A stretch of DNA of 56,897 bases, from contig NZ_ANNK01000152.1 in assembly GCF_000334155.1 (NCBI RefSeq), positions 1 to 56,897 of the forward strand, read 5' to 3'. The translations under genes were made by a program, and so were the position numbers. The notes under the pieces were generated by a model, which searched no databases, was not told the DNA's origin, and saw only the letters and a list, made by a program, of their open reading frames with translations. This DNA is from Halalkalibacterium ligniniphilum (GTDB taxonomy: Bacteria > Bacillota > Bacilli > Bacillales > Bacillaceae_D). Each line of letters begins with the position of its first letter. The stretch's first letter is position 1. Below are positions 42,106-51,437 of the stretch, piece by piece.

Positions 42106-42137
42106 AGACTAATCGGTATTCGTTTAGTCTTTTTTTA
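42106..42137 (+). terminator. Riboswitch expression-platform terminator
   Basis: 7-bp stem AGACTAA / TTAGTCT with a long T run. A competing pair, TTACCGAT (aptamer 3' side) with ATCGGTA (42112-42118), overlaps the terminator arm and can act as antiterminator, so ligand binding probably changes termination; the sign (ON or OFF) cannot be read reliably. Confidence 0.85.
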
Positions 42138-42189
42138 TACATTAAGTTATAACATGGAGTAATATTATTTTGGTTTTGAGGGATACACT

Positions 42190-44793
42190 ATGGAATATAT
42201 GGTAGGTCTGAGTATTATAATGTTAATCTTATCAATTTTTTACTTATTCAAATCTCGTATAGAACGGAAAATCCAAAGACTAGATAGGATTCTTAAAGAT
42301 AACCTTAAACCTGAAAAGGCACTAAAGAAATTAATGGAGGATGAATCCATATATCGTTATCTAGAAGAAGATTCATTGGTTGGTATTTATATTATTCAAG
42401 ACGAAAGATTTGTGTATGTAAATCGAAAAGCATGTGAAATATTGGATTATAGTAAGGAAGAGTTAATTGGATCAAATATTATCGATTTCATTTATCCAGA
42501 GGATCGATCATTGGTATGCGATAAGATGAAAAAATGTTTATTTGAAGACCTTTCAAGTGTTCATTATCAATATCGGGCTTTGAAAAAAAATCAAACAATT
42601 GTTCATATGGAAGTGCATAACTCTAAAACATTATACAACGGAAAGGCCGCCATTTTTGGAACAATCATTGATATTACAGCTCGGAAAAAAGCAGAAGAAA
42701 CGATTCAATACATGTCTTATCATGATACCTTAACAGGATTGTCCAATCGTTATCATTTTTATAACCGGTTAAAATCAACTTTAGCTGAGGAAAGTACCAA
42801 AAGTTTAGCTGTTCTTTTCTTAGATTTAGACCGATTTAAAAAAATAGTTGATTCGATGGGGCATGAAATAGGAGACCGCTTATTACAAGCTGTTTCAGAA
42901 AGATTGAGAGGTTGCGTAATTCATCAAAATAATTTAGCGAAAAATGGTAGTGACGAATTTCTTATTTCTCTATTAAATATGAATCAACAAGAGGTTTCAG
43001 ATGTTGCGAAATGTATTCTTGATTGCTTTACCGAGCCTTTTATTTTAGAACAATATGAAATTTATACAACAGCAAGTATTGGTATTAGCTTTTATCCACA
43101 TGACGGAGAAGATGTTGAAACGTTAATAAAAAAGGCTGATTCAGCGTTGTATGAAGCGAAACGTAGAGGGAAAAATAATTTTCAATTTTATTGTTCAAAT
43201 CAACAAGAGCTATTCAATAATAATAGGTTAGATATAGAAACAAACCTTCGAAAAGCATTAGAACAAAAGGAATTGCACTTACTTTACCAACCTAAACTCA
43301 ATTTAACTTCAGGGAAAATCATTGGGATAGAGGCATTAATCCGTTGGCAACATCCCGAAAAAGGACTCATTTCTCCTTCAGACTTTATTCCTGTTGCAGA
43401 GGAAACAGGGCTTATTATACCGATTGGTGAATGGGTTTTACGCACAGCGTGTATGCAAAATAAGGCATGGCAGGAAAATGGTCTACCCCCTATGGTTATT
43501 GCGGTAAATCTTTCGGTTCGTCAGCTATATCAGCCTAATTTTGTTGAAATCGTAAGAATGGTTTTAGAGGAAACGGGACTTGCCCCTGAATATCTTGAGC
43601 TTGAGATTACAGAAAGTATGCTGATGGATGTTCAGCAAGGTCTTAAAGTTTTAAAGGAATTAAAAAGTATAGGTGTTCAAATTAGCTTGGATGATTTTGG
43701 AACAGGGTACAGCTCACTTCATTATTTAAAGGAATTCCCAATTGATAAATTGAAAATCGACCAATCATTTGTACGTAATTGTACGATAGACTCGAATGAT
43801 GCCACCATTGTCAAAACAATTATAGCGATGGCCCATCAGCTCAAGCTTGAAGTCATAGCTGAGGGTGTCGAATCAAAAGATGATTTATTGTTTCTCCAGC
43901 GGAATCTTTGTGATCAAGCACAGGGATTTTTGTTTAGCAAGCCTGTACCTCCAGAGGATTTTGTACAAAGTTTTCAAGAAATCGAACAAATCATCATTCG
44001 AAATGGAATTCCTCAAGAATTATCCAATCAAAAGTGGATGGAGGAAGCATTACAAATTGCCCGTCAAGAATTATTGGATACTGTTAGACAGCAACAAGGA
44101 ATGATTTTTAAATTTGTAAAGGAAGGAGATGCATTCATTCATACATTATGTGATGGGGAGTTGCTGCATAGATTGGGTTTAATTTCTGAACAAATTATTG
44201 GAAGGGAACTAAGTGATTTTCTGCCGAGCCATGAGGCAAAAGATAAACTTAAATATTATCAAAGAGCATGGGAAGGTGAGGAGCATATCACGTTCGAAGG
44301 GGGAGCAAATGGCGTTTATTACATTGCCTCTTTACGCCCTATTAGAAGAGGTGGCCAAGTTGTTGAGGTAATAGGTTCATGTATCGATATTTCAGAAAGA
44401 AAAAAGCTAGAAGAAGCACTAAAATTAAGTGAATTGAAGTATCGCCTTATTGCAGAGAATATGTTGGATTTAATCGGGATTGTGGATGTAAATGGCATCA
44501 TTACATATGCTTCTCCGTCTCATAAAACTGTATTGGGCTTTTCACCGAAGGTGTATGAAGGAAATTTGGTTTTTAATTTGGTACATCCTGATGATGTTTC
44601 TCGTATTCAAAAACAATTTTTCCACATAGTCTCGACTAAAAGACCGAGTCAAGCCGAGTATCGTTATAAACATGCACAGGGTAAATGGGTTCATGTTGAG
44701 GTTCAAGGAATTCCCGTACTTAGTGAGAATGACGAAGTAGAACAAATTGTTGTTGTAGGCCGTGATCTATCGGAACGAAAGAAGGTAGATTAA
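42190..44793 (+). CDS. PAS-GGDEF-EAL-PAS-PAS protein, likely c-di-GMP phosphodiesterase
   Basis: 867 residues: one N-terminal membrane anchor (MEYMVGLSIIMLILSIFYLF), PAS at about 60-165, GGDEF domain about 170-335, EAL domain about 350-600, then two more PAS domains to the end, an unusual order with sensors on both sides. The GGDEF active site is degenerate (NGSDEF, about residues 251-256), so it is probably an allosteric GTP site. The EAL site is intact: IEALIRWQ, ITESMLM, DDFGTGYSSLHYL and EGVESKDD. Hence hydrolysis of c-di-GMP is expected. ATG 42190 follows GAGGGATACACT. Expression is controlled by the c-di-GMP riboswitch at 42012. Confidence 0.9.
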   Translation: MEYMVGLSIIMLILSIFYLFKSRIERKIQRLDRILKDNLKPEKALKKLMEDESIYRYLEEDSLVGIYIIQDERFVYVNRKACEILDYSKEELIGSNIIDFIYPEDRSLVCDKMKKCLFEDLSSVHYQYRALKKNQTIVHMEVHNSKTLYNGKAAIFGTIIDITARKKAEETIQYMSYHDTLTGLSNRYHFYNRLKSTLAEESTKSLAVLFLDLDRFKKIVDSMGHEIGDRLLQAVSERLRGCVIHQNNLAKNGSDEFLISLLNMNQQEVSDVAKCILDCFTEPFILEQYEIYTTASIGISFYPHDGEDVETLIKKADSALYEAKRRGKNNFQFYCSNQQELFNNNRLDIETNLRKALEQKELHLLYQPKLNLTSGKIIGIEALIRWQHPEKGLISPSDFIPVAEETGLIIPIGEWVLRTACMQNKAWQENGLPPMVIAVNLSVRQLYQPNFVEIVRMVLEETGLAPEYLELEITESMLMDVQQGLKVLKELKSIGVQISLDDFGTGYSSLHYLKEFPIDKLKIDQSFVRNCTIDSNDATIVKTIIAMAHQLKLEVIAEGVESKDDLLFLQRNLCDQAQGFLFSKPVPPEDFVQSFQEIEQIIIRNGIPQELSNQKWMEEALQIARQELLDTVRQQQGMIFKFVKEGDAFIHTLCDGELLHRLGLISEQIIGRELSDFLPSHEAKDKLKYYQRAWEGEEHITFEGGANGVYYIASLRPIRRGGQVVEVIGSCIDISERKKLEEALKLSELKYRLIAENMLDLIGIVDVNGIITYASPSHKTVLGFSPKVYEGNLVFNLVHPDDVSRIQKQFFHIVSTKRPSQAEYRYKHAQGKWVHVEVQGIPVLSENDEVEQIVVVGRDLSERKKVD

Positions 44794-44808
44794 TTTATAC
44801 GAAAATGG

Positions 44809-44837
44809 GGCGGACTTTAAGCTTCCGCCTTATTTTT
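44809..44837 (+). terminator. Terminator after the GGDEF-EAL gene
   Basis: 6-bp stem GGCGGA / TCCGCC, 9-base loop, then TTATTTTT. The following 44838-45160 stretch contains no riboswitch or other gene that I can identify. Confidence 0.8.
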
Positions 44838-45160
44838 GTTTCATGCCTTCTCACGCCTATTTGCTGACCGAATGCTTTTCACTGATATTTCCAGTCCAGT
44901 GATAGTTCCAGCAAGTTAAGAATGAATTTTTGATCTTTGATGCTATCCAGTGTGGAGATTAGCTATATCTTCTAATTCTTCTTGACACCATAGTATTGAA
45001 CAGGAAGCATTTTTTTGTTGTTGAAATATATCGGAAATGATAAATTAAAGTTTAAATTATGTCGTATCTTAAAAAAGCAAACTTGTCTAAAGGAAAGGGA
45101 GCAAAGCCATTGGTCTTTGGCAATGCTACGACGGCTCGATTGCTGAGGGAGAATAGAATA

Positions 45161-47539
45161 GTGAACAGGTTATGGCATTTGAAAGATTCAATGGTGAATA
45201 GCTCTAAACATTTTTTTAGCTTCAATGTCGTTGCTCTTAAAATCACACTTCTATACGCAATTATCGGTAGCGTTTGGATATTTTTTTCTGATCAATTATT
45301 AGAACATATGGTTACAAATCCAGAATTACTCATCACCTTTGGGGCTCTCAAAGAATGGTTTTTTGTCATTATCGCATCTGTGCTGCTATTTGTTCTTGTT
45401 TCCAGAGGAATGATTCGAGATAAAAAACACTTCATAAGGATATTAGAGAAAAGCGAGCAAGAAATAAAAGAATCTCTAAAGGAGCTTTCTGATGTAAATA
45501 GGGCCTTAGAAGAAGCCCTGCTGGAAAGCGAAGAGCGGCATAAATCATTGTTTGAATACAATTTCAACTCGATTTATTCTCTGGATTTGAATGGGTGTTT
45601 AATTGAAGCAAATCCAACTTTTGAACGGGTTACAGGATATGCTATTGATGAGCTTCGTGGAAAGCCTTTTGAGACACTTGTTGTCCCTCATTATTTAGAA
45701 TCAACGAAAGAAAAATTCAAAAAAACCGTTCAGGGAGAGGCTCAGAGATACGAAAGTGTTATCCACCATAAAGAAGGATATAAGATTCCTTTAATGGTGA
45801 AAAATATCCCTATTATCGTGAATAACGAAATTGTGGGTGTATATGGAATCGCTTTGGATCTAACTGAAGCGAAAAATGCTGAAAAAGCATTAAAAGAAAG
45901 TGAAGAAAGGTATCGAAAGGTAGTGGAACTGTCTCCCCAGGGAATTGTTGTACATCAAGAAGGGAAAATTGTCTATGCTAACCAAGCCGCTCTAAAAAGT
46001 ATGAAGGAAGACAATCCAATCGGTCAATCCATTTTTTCCTATATTCATGATGATTATCATAAAATGTCCAAACAAAGAATTTCGGAAACAGCGATAGGAA
46101 CGTTACTGCCTTTTACCGAAATGAAATTAATTCGACGAGATGGTGTGGTCATAGATGCAGGTGTTGGGGAAATGTCAATGAGTTATGAAGGCAGTCCCGC
46201 CACGTTGACCATGTTTAGAGATGTAACGGAGAGAAAACAGGTAGAAAGTGAGTTAAAAGAAAGTGAAGAAAGATATCGACGGTTGGTGGAATTTTCTCCT
46301 GAGCCCATTGTTGTTCATGTGAATGGATTCATAAAATATGCCAATCCAGCTTGTATCAAACTTTTAGGTGCGACATCTCTAAAGGAACTAATGAGTAAGT
46401 CGATTATTGATTTTGCCCATCCTGATTATGTAAATTTGGTTCAAGAACGAATAAATAGATTAAAAAATGCTGGTATTTTACTCGCACCTACGCAAGAGAA
46501 ACTGGTACGTTTAGATGGCGAGATCATTAATGTCGAAGTTACGGGAATTACCTTAAATCATGATGGTGACCCTGCTCTTCTAATGATGATTCATGATATT
46601 ACCAGACGTAAAAAAGCAGAAGAAGCCCTTCGTCAGAGTGAAGAAAAGTATCGATTGATTGCAGAAAATATGACTGACCTTGTGGGGATTGTGGATGTAA
46701 ATGGTGTTGTGAAGTATGCTTCACCATCCTATCAATTCGTATTAGGATTCCCTCCTGAAGATTATGAAGGTAAAGGTGCATTTGATTTGGTCCATCCTGA
46801 TGACATTCTGCATGTACAAAGTCAATTTAAGAATATGGTGATGACCAAGGAAAATCATATTTTCGAGTTTCGCTACAAACATATACAAGGCAATTGGGTT
46901 TGGGTAGAAGCGAAAGGTACGCCTGTTATAGATGAATCGGGTAATCTGATCCATTTCCTGATGGTAGCAAGAGAAATTACAGAAAGAAAATTGTTTGAAG
47001 AAAAACTAAGCTATATGGCTTATCATGATACATTGACGGGTGTACCTAATCGAAGACTCTTTCAAGAAAGATTAGAACAGTGCTTAAAAGAGGCAGAACG
47101 ATATAAACGAAGGTTTGCCGTCATGTATATGGATATGGATAAATTTAAGCATATTAATGACACATTAGGTCACGACATAGGGGACGAACTGCTCAAACAA
47201 TTCTCTAAGAGAGTTCAGAGCTGTCTTCGTGAAAGTGATACAATCGCTCGACAAGGTGGGGATGAATTTACAATCCTTCTTCCAGAAATCAAAGAGGAAC
47301 GAGATGCTTTAATCATTGCTGAACGAATTCTCACATCTCTTCAAGCTCCATGGATGATTGGTGAACATGTATTCCGTACGACCTCAAGTATAGGAATTTC
47401 TTATTATCCTACAGATGGAACATCGGTTGGAGAACTGTTGAAATATGCGGATGCGGCATTATACGAGGCAAAGGGGATTGGAAGAAATAATATTAAGACT
47501 TATTCAGCATTAAGTAATAATAGAAAAACATCTCCATAG
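45161..47539 (+). CDS. Membrane PAS(x4)-GGDEF diguanylate cyclase
   Basis: Two N-terminal membrane segments (VVALKITLLYAIIGSVWIFF and FVIIASVLLFVLVSRGM) are followed by a coiled linker, four PAS domains and a C-terminal GGDEF domain with the canonical site RQGGDEFTILL (about residue 731 in the longer frame), so it should make c-di-GMP. The third and fourth PAS repeats share the ERYR(R/K)LVEFSP and EKYRLIAENM openings. The frame is open from ATG 45059, but that start has no RBS. GTG 45161 has GAGGGAGA at spacing 8 and is preferred; the first 34 residues of the longer version are atypical. The last PAS resembles the C-terminal PAS of the upstream gene, suggesting duplication. Confidence 0.88.
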   Translation: MNRLWHLKDSMVNSSKHFFSFNVVALKITLLYAIIGSVWIFFSDQLLEHMVTNPELLITFGALKEWFFVIIASVLLFVLVSRGMIRDKKHFIRILEKSEQEIKESLKELSDVNRALEEALLESEERHKSLFEYNFNSIYSLDLNGCLIEANPTFERVTGYAIDELRGKPFETLVVPHYLESTKEKFKKTVQGEAQRYESVIHHKEGYKIPLMVKNIPIIVNNEIVGVYGIALDLTEAKNAEKALKESEERYRKVVELSPQGIVVHQEGKIVYANQAALKSMKEDNPIGQSIFSYIHDDYHKMSKQRISETAIGTLLPFTEMKLIRRDGVVIDAGVGEMSMSYEGSPATLTMFRDVTERKQVESELKESEERYRRLVEFSPEPIVVHVNGFIKYANPACIKLLGATSLKELMSKSIIDFAHPDYVNLVQERINRLKNAGILLAPTQEKLVRLDGEIINVEVTGITLNHDGDPALLMMIHDITRRKKAEEALRQSEEKYRLIAENMTDLVGIVDVNGVVKYASPSYQFVLGFPPEDYEGKGAFDLVHPDDILHVQSQFKNMVMTKENHIFEFRYKHIQGNWVWVEAKGTPVIDESGNLIHFLMVAREITERKLFEEKLSYMAYHDTLTGVPNRRLFQERLEQCLKEAERYKRRFAVMYMDMDKFKHINDTLGHDIGDELLKQFSKRVQSCLRESDTIARQGGDEFTILLPEIKEERDALIIAERILTSLQAPWMIGEHVFRTTSSIGISYYPTDGTSVGELLKYADAALYEAKGIGRNNIKTYSALSNNRKTSP

Positions 47540-47686
47540 ATAAATTGAGAAAGGCTCACTTGTTGAAAAGGTGTTAATAGCAATTGAAAATTGAGCCACA
47601 TGTTAAAATTGAACTGAGCGCCATCTATACTGGAAATTGTTGATCTGTTTTGGCATAGAAATGTTCATTGGGCTTTATCTAGAGAA

Positions 47687-47723
47687 GCGGGCATAAATAC
47701 CCTCGCAAGGGTATTATACCCGC
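47687..47723. terminator. Long hairpin between convergent genes
   Basis: 15-pair stem GCGGGCATAAATACCCT / AGGGTATTATACCCGC with one mismatch and one bulge and a CGCA loop. No T run on either side. It lies between converging genes and may be a bidirectional terminator; the rest of 47540-47844 shows no gene. Confidence 0.55.
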
Positions 47724-47844
47724 AGAGGCTCCATGTCAGTCCAAGAACAGCTATGTTTGGATATATAGCTAAGATATCCAAGGGGCTTACCGTTTACTTG
47801 CGAAATGGATTATTTTTTAGTTTCAAAATACACCAGCTCTTTTA

Positions 47845-48357
47845 TTAGTGAACAGAAGGGGTTGTTTTCGTTCTGAAGGTCAATTTTTCAGCTATCATAC
47901 TTATTAAGCTGCCGATGATGGCACTACCGATAATATCAGATGGGTAATGATGCCCAACCCACACACGGGACAATCCAGTTAGCAGGGAAAGCCCACCCAT
48001 GATTGAGCCGAGAATACGTTCACGAAGAAAAATAGAAGTGGAAATGGCAAACATAAGCAACGTATGCTTACTCGGAAAGGAAGAGTCCATTTTCGAAGGC
48101 ATAAGTATGCCAACACGGTGTTTTACAAACGGACGCGGCTTAAAATAAAGCATTTTAATTAAACATTGAATACACAGTGATATTAGAACTGAAAGAACCG
48201 CTTTTAATGTCATTTTTTTGTAATTACGAAACCACATCACAATCAAAACAAAAAAGAAAAGGTAACGTACCTTGTTTGAGACAAAGATCATAAATATATC
48301 CAATGGAGAATAGCGCCCCGCCAGCCAACGAATAGCTTTAAAAAGATTCTCGTCCAT
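47845..48357 (-). CDS. PAP2-family membrane phosphatase (BcrC-like)
   Basis: 170 residues, about five helices. The three PAP2 active-site motifs are KMLYFKPRPF (K-x6-RP), SFPSKHTLLM (PSGH variant PSKH with the catalytic His) and GLSRVWVGHHYPSDI (SR-x5-H-x3-D). This size fits undecaprenyl-pyrophosphate phosphatases of the BcrC/YwoA group, which recycle the lipid carrier for cell-wall synthesis and can confer bacitracin resistance; other lipid phosphates are possible. RBS AGAGGGAGGG is good. A small gene lies just upstream on the same strand. Confidence 0.88.
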   Translation of the reverse strand: MDENLFKAIRWLAGRYSPLDIFMIFVSNKVRYLFFFVLIVMWFRNYKKMTLKAVLSVLISLCIQCLIKMLYFKPRPFVKHRVGILMPSKMDSSFPSKHTLLMFAISTSIFLRERILGSIMGGLSLLTGLSRVWVGHHYPSDIIGSAIIGSLISMIAEKLTFRTKTTPSVH

Positions 48358-48388
48358 TAAAGTCCCTCCCTCTTAAATGTTCCCATTT

Positions 48389-48559
48389 TTATTGATCTCC
48401 TTGTTGTTTTACCTCTTTTTCTACCCTGCCCATTGTTTCTATCCCATTTTGCTCTTGAACATTGAATTGAATTTTTTTGTCGGCTAGTTCCTCTTTTTTA
48501 AAGCTTAAATCTGGTTGGATATTGTTATTTCTACTTGCTTGCTTGTTCCAATCTCCCAA
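48389..48559 (-). CDS. Small hydrophilic protein, function unknown
   Basis: About 56 residues, strongly charged and Gln/Asn-rich: LGDWNKQASRNNNIQPDLSF, then KKEELADKKIQFNVQEQNGI and a lysine/glutamate end. The frame opens at GTG 48574, but GGAGGTGA lies within that extension and positions the ribosome on TTG 48559 (spacing 5). The composition resembles small spore proteins but no family motif is visible. It is 31 bp upstream of the PAP2 gene and may share its transcript. Confidence 0.5.
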   Translation of the reverse strand: MGDWNKQASRNNNIQPDLSFKKEELADKKIQFNVQEQNGIETMGRVEKEVKQQGDQ

Positions 48560-48789
48560 GTCATTCACCTCCACTAGTGCTGTTATGTAGTATGTTAAAG
48601 ACGAGCGATTATTATGAACTTTTTTTCCTTAATTTAAAATGAATCTTCAGAAGAGAAATCAAATGAACCTCTTTGTACAAATTAAATTAATGTTGAGCAA
48701 TAACTCGAATTATTGTTAACGGAAATGATTGTTGACGATATGACAGATATTGAAAGCAAAAAAATTAGGAAAGCCGTGGTCAAGAGGAT

Positions 48790-49026
48790 ACCAAGGGGAT
48801 CACAGGTTTCTTTGGAGGAATGGCAGGTTGGCAATGATTGGACAATTTGTGATTCATGTAAAATCTGGCGGTAATGGAGGTTTCTCTTCCTTAGTCGCTG
48901 GTGTTATCCTCATGAAATTGCTGTTGATGACATGTATTTCCAATGGCCGGATTAGCTGGTGTGAATGATGTTGCCATTGGTACGTTTGATGGGAGTTCAT
49001 TGAAAAACCTTTATAATAGAATGTAA
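48790..49026 (+). pseudogene. SulP-family sulfate permease remnant
   Basis: One frame reads [12 protein letters not shown]. After a one-base shift the next reads AMIGQFVIHVKSGGNGGFSS followed by LVAGVILM. This is the well-conserved [23 protein letters not shown]-type segment of SulP transporters (conserved Cys replaced). After a further break VAIGTFDGSSLKNL is recognisable. The upstream 350 residues and the STAS domain are gone. Its neighbour, a universal stress protein, is a frequent partner of SulP genes in Bacillus. Confidence 0.7.
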
Positions 49027-49064
49027 TGGACGAAACTTAAAAACCTTTAAGAAGGGGTGATGGG

Positions 49065-49481
49065 ATGTTTCAACGGATTCTACTAGCCTCGGATGGTTCA
49101 GAGCATGCTCTTCGTGCAGCTGATAAGGCAATTGAGCTTATTGAGGGTAATAAGGGAACCATCGATGTTATCTATGTTATTGATGGAGCTACATCGAAAT
49201 CAGATGTTCTTTATTATGGAAATAAAGAAGAGATAGCAAAAAAGAGAAGAAAGAAAATGAAGGGGATTGAGGAGAAATTATTTAAGAATAAAATTGAATA
49301 TAACGTTCATATTTTACAAGGCGAACCAGGCCCCACAATCGTCAAATTTGCAAATGAAAGAGATTATGATTGCGTGGTAATTGGAAGTCGAGGGTTGAAT
49401 CAATTCCAAAGCCTCGTTCTTGGTAGTGTAAGTCATAAAGTAGCGAAACGCGTAAAATGCCCTGTTATGATTATAAAATAA
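49065..49481 (+). CDS. Universal stress protein (UspA family)
   Basis: 138 residues, single Usp domain with the ATP-binding motif GSRGLNQFQSLVLGSVS (G-2x-G-9x-G-S) near residues 108-124 and the N-terminal FQRILLASDGSEHALRAADK. ATP-binding members bind nucleotide and respond to starvation or ion stress. RBS AAGGGGTGATGG. It follows the SulP remnant by about 40 bp, as in SulP-Usp gene pairs, so it has probably lost its partner. A terminator follows at 49498. Confidence 0.93.
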   Translation: MFQRILLASDGSEHALRAADKAIELIEGNKGTIDVIYVIDGATSKSDVLYYGNKEEIAKKRRKKMKGIEEKLFKNKIEYNVHILQGEPGPTIVKFANERDYDCVVIGSRGLNQFQSLVLGSVSHKVAKRVKCPVMIIK

Positions 49482-49497
49482 TGAAATTTAGTACGTT

Positions 49498-49543
49498 AAA
49501 TAAGACATCCGTACCAAATAAAGGGTATAGATGTCTTATTTTT
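49498..49543 (+). terminator. Terminator after the Usp gene
   Basis: 12-bp perfect stem AAATAAGACATC / GATGTCTTATTT with TTTC after it and a loop that itself can pair (TACC/GGTA). Confidence 0.9.
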
Positions 49544-49715
49544 CATGATAAAATAACCAAACTAATTAACCCCTTATATCTCCTTATATCCTCATTATAC
49601 TTCCTTTTATATGTAAATGATGGACAAAAGATTTTTGGATAAATAAAATACAAAAAACACGCTAATTATAGAATGCAAATAATAACTTATAAACAATAAG
49701 AAAAAATAAGAAAGG

Positions 49716-49793
49716 ATGAAAGAAGCATTTTTAGTATTGTTATCTATTCTTCTAATCATTTACTTGTTTAATAAATATTTCATTATTGTATAA
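49716..49793 (+). CDS. Possible 25-residue membrane peptide
   Basis: In the otherwise empty gap 49544-49950: ATG 49716 preceded by AAGAAAGG, encoding MKEAFLVLLSILLIIYLFNK then YFIIV and TAA. One hydrophobic helix with charged ends, as in small membrane proteins. Could be chance in AT-rich DNA. Confidence 0.3.
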   Translation: MKEAFLVLLSILLIIYLFNKYFIIV

Positions 49794-49950
49794 CTTATTT
49801 ATAGATTTACTCACTTGTTTAATGTAAAATGAGTATGGTTTATTTAGAGAGAAAAGGTTTTCATTAATCATATTCCTCATAAATAGGTCTGTTGGTTCGT
49901 TGATTAGTCTGAGCATTCCTGCAAAAATACTAATGGATAGGGTGCGGTAT

Positions 49951-51144
49951 ATGAAATGGACAGGTAGTTTCAGTGCATTATCAATTATCATTGTTTTGGC
50001 ACTTTTTATTGTTGTTGATCATCGATTCGCTGGTCAAGGATCCTTGATACAATTGTTAATAATTGTATTTATCGTACTCTTGGTTTGGTGGATAGGTAAG
50101 AAATATGATGAAGTTCAGTACAAGTATATACAACTCAAAAAGGAAAAAGAAAAAATTGAAGAGCGACAGAGCAAAAGTAATCAAAAAATTAAGCATTATG
50201 AATGTTTATTCAATTCTTTGGATGGAGCAATCTTTTCGTATGATGTCTTAAATGATCAAGTGTATTATTCGAAAGGGATTGAACAATTATTTGGATATAC
50301 CAATGAAAACTTTAATCGCAATCCTAATGTTTGGAAAGAAATTATCCACCCAGAGGATGCTGAGAGGGTAAATCGTGATGACGAGCAATTGTTAGCGGGA
50401 CATTCATCGAATGTTGAATTTCGAATCATTCATCCAGATTTTGATGAAAAATGGGTAATTAGAATGGCTGTACCTATAAAAAATCAAGATGGATCGCTCA
50501 TGAAAATTAATGGACAAATCATCGATATTACAGAACGGAAACAGTTAGAGAATGAATTAAAGCAAATGGCGTATTTTGATGATTTAACCGATTTACCAAA
50601 TCGAAAATTATTAGACCGTCATATTGAAAAGGCTTTAGCTCGCTCGAAACGTCACAACCACAATTTTATCCTCATGTTTATCGATTTGGATGATTTTAAG
50701 CTCGTGAATGATACAATGGGTCATGAAGCTGGTGATTTATTGCTTAAGGAAGTCGTAAAAAGACTCAATGAAAACATTAGGGAAGAGGACCTCATTTCAC
50801 GCATTGGTGGCGATGAGTTTATCATTGTTTTTGAAGATACGAGTATGGAGGAAATTGAAGCCATTGCACAACGAATTATTGATTTTGTTTCTCTCCCTTA
50901 TATGATAAATGAAAAAGAAGCAAAGGTTTCAGTAAGTATTGGGGTAAGCATGTATCCTAATGATGGAGAAGATAAGGAAACACTTATTGAACATGCGGAT
51001 AAGGCGATGTATTTTGCTAAAAATAATGGGAAAAACAGTTATAAAATTTATGATCCAGAACTAGATGAATTGGTTTTTAAAAAAGCGGGGCTTCTTGAAA
51101 GCTGGATGAATACAATCCAAAAATCGAAATTATTTAATTCATAG
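49951..51144 (+). CDS. Membrane PAS-GGDEF diguanylate cyclase
   Basis: 397 residues from ATG 49951 (TTG 49900 is in frame further up but has no RBS). Two membrane helices (FSALSIIIVLALFIVV and LIQLLIIVFIVLLVWWIG), a coiled coil (YIQLKKEKEKIEERQSKSNQ), one PAS domain with PAC (about 85-195), and a GGDEF domain with the canonical RIGGDEFIIVFE, so cyclase activity is expected. The RxxD inhibitory site was not evident. Third c-di-GMP gene in 9 kb; the first and third have different architectures. Confidence 0.9.
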   Translation: MKWTGSFSALSIIIVLALFIVVDHRFAGQGSLIQLLIIVFIVLLVWWIGKKYDEVQYKYIQLKKEKEKIEERQSKSNQKIKHYECLFNSLDGAIFSYDVLNDQVYYSKGIEQLFGYTNENFNRNPNVWKEIIHPEDAERVNRDDEQLLAGHSSNVEFRIIHPDFDEKWVIRMAVPIKNQDGSLMKINGQIIDITERKQLENELKQMAYFDDLTDLPNRKLLDRHIEKALARSKRHNHNFILMFIDLDDFKLVNDTMGHEAGDLLLKEVVKRLNENIREEDLISRIGGDEFIIVFEDTSMEEIEAIAQRIIDFVSLPYMINEKEAKVSVSIGVSMYPNDGEDKETLIEHADKAMYFAKNNGKNSYKIYDPELDELVFKKAGLLESWMNTIQKSKLFNS

Positions 51145-51359
51145 GCGAATTGACAAAAAAGGTTTTACTTCTTGAATGTAGTAATGCTTTTTGTACAGTC
51201 CTAATTCCATTAAAAGTTCGGATAGGTCGCAGACAATTATGGTGTATCATGGAAATTGAACTTGGCAAAAAGCTAACATTATTTATGTTCAAAAATAATA
51301 TCGGATGCCCGTTTACCATTCAGACTTCTCAGAACGGTGTACGGGCAATTAGAAGATCG

Positions 51360-51387
51360 TTGCAATTTCATTTGATGATTATATAAT
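51360..51387 (+). promoter_or_regulatory. Promoter of tetR
   Basis: TTGCAA (51360-51365), 16-bp spacer, TATAAT (51382-51387). The operator begins 11 bp downstream of the -10. The region 51145-51359 before it contains a 7-bp inverted pair TGCCCGT/ACGGGCA (51308-51350) and no gene. Confidence 0.65.
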
Positions 51388-51397
51388 AAAAGAATAA

Positions 51398-51415
51398 GGA
51401 ATGAACATTCATTCC
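51398..51415. promoter_or_regulatory. TetR operator 1
   Basis: GGAATGAACATTCATTCC: 8-bp arms GGAATGAA/TTCATTCC around CA. It overlaps the transcription start of tetR, so binding should repress it. Two more copies precede the mmpL gene. Confidence 0.85.
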
Positions 51416-51437
51416 GAGTGGTTCGAGAGGTGAAAAG

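Noticed and set aside
45059-45160. N-terminal 34-residue extension of the PAS-GGDEF cyclase
   Set aside because: In frame with an ATG but without RBS; GTG 45161 with GAGGGAGA is a better start.
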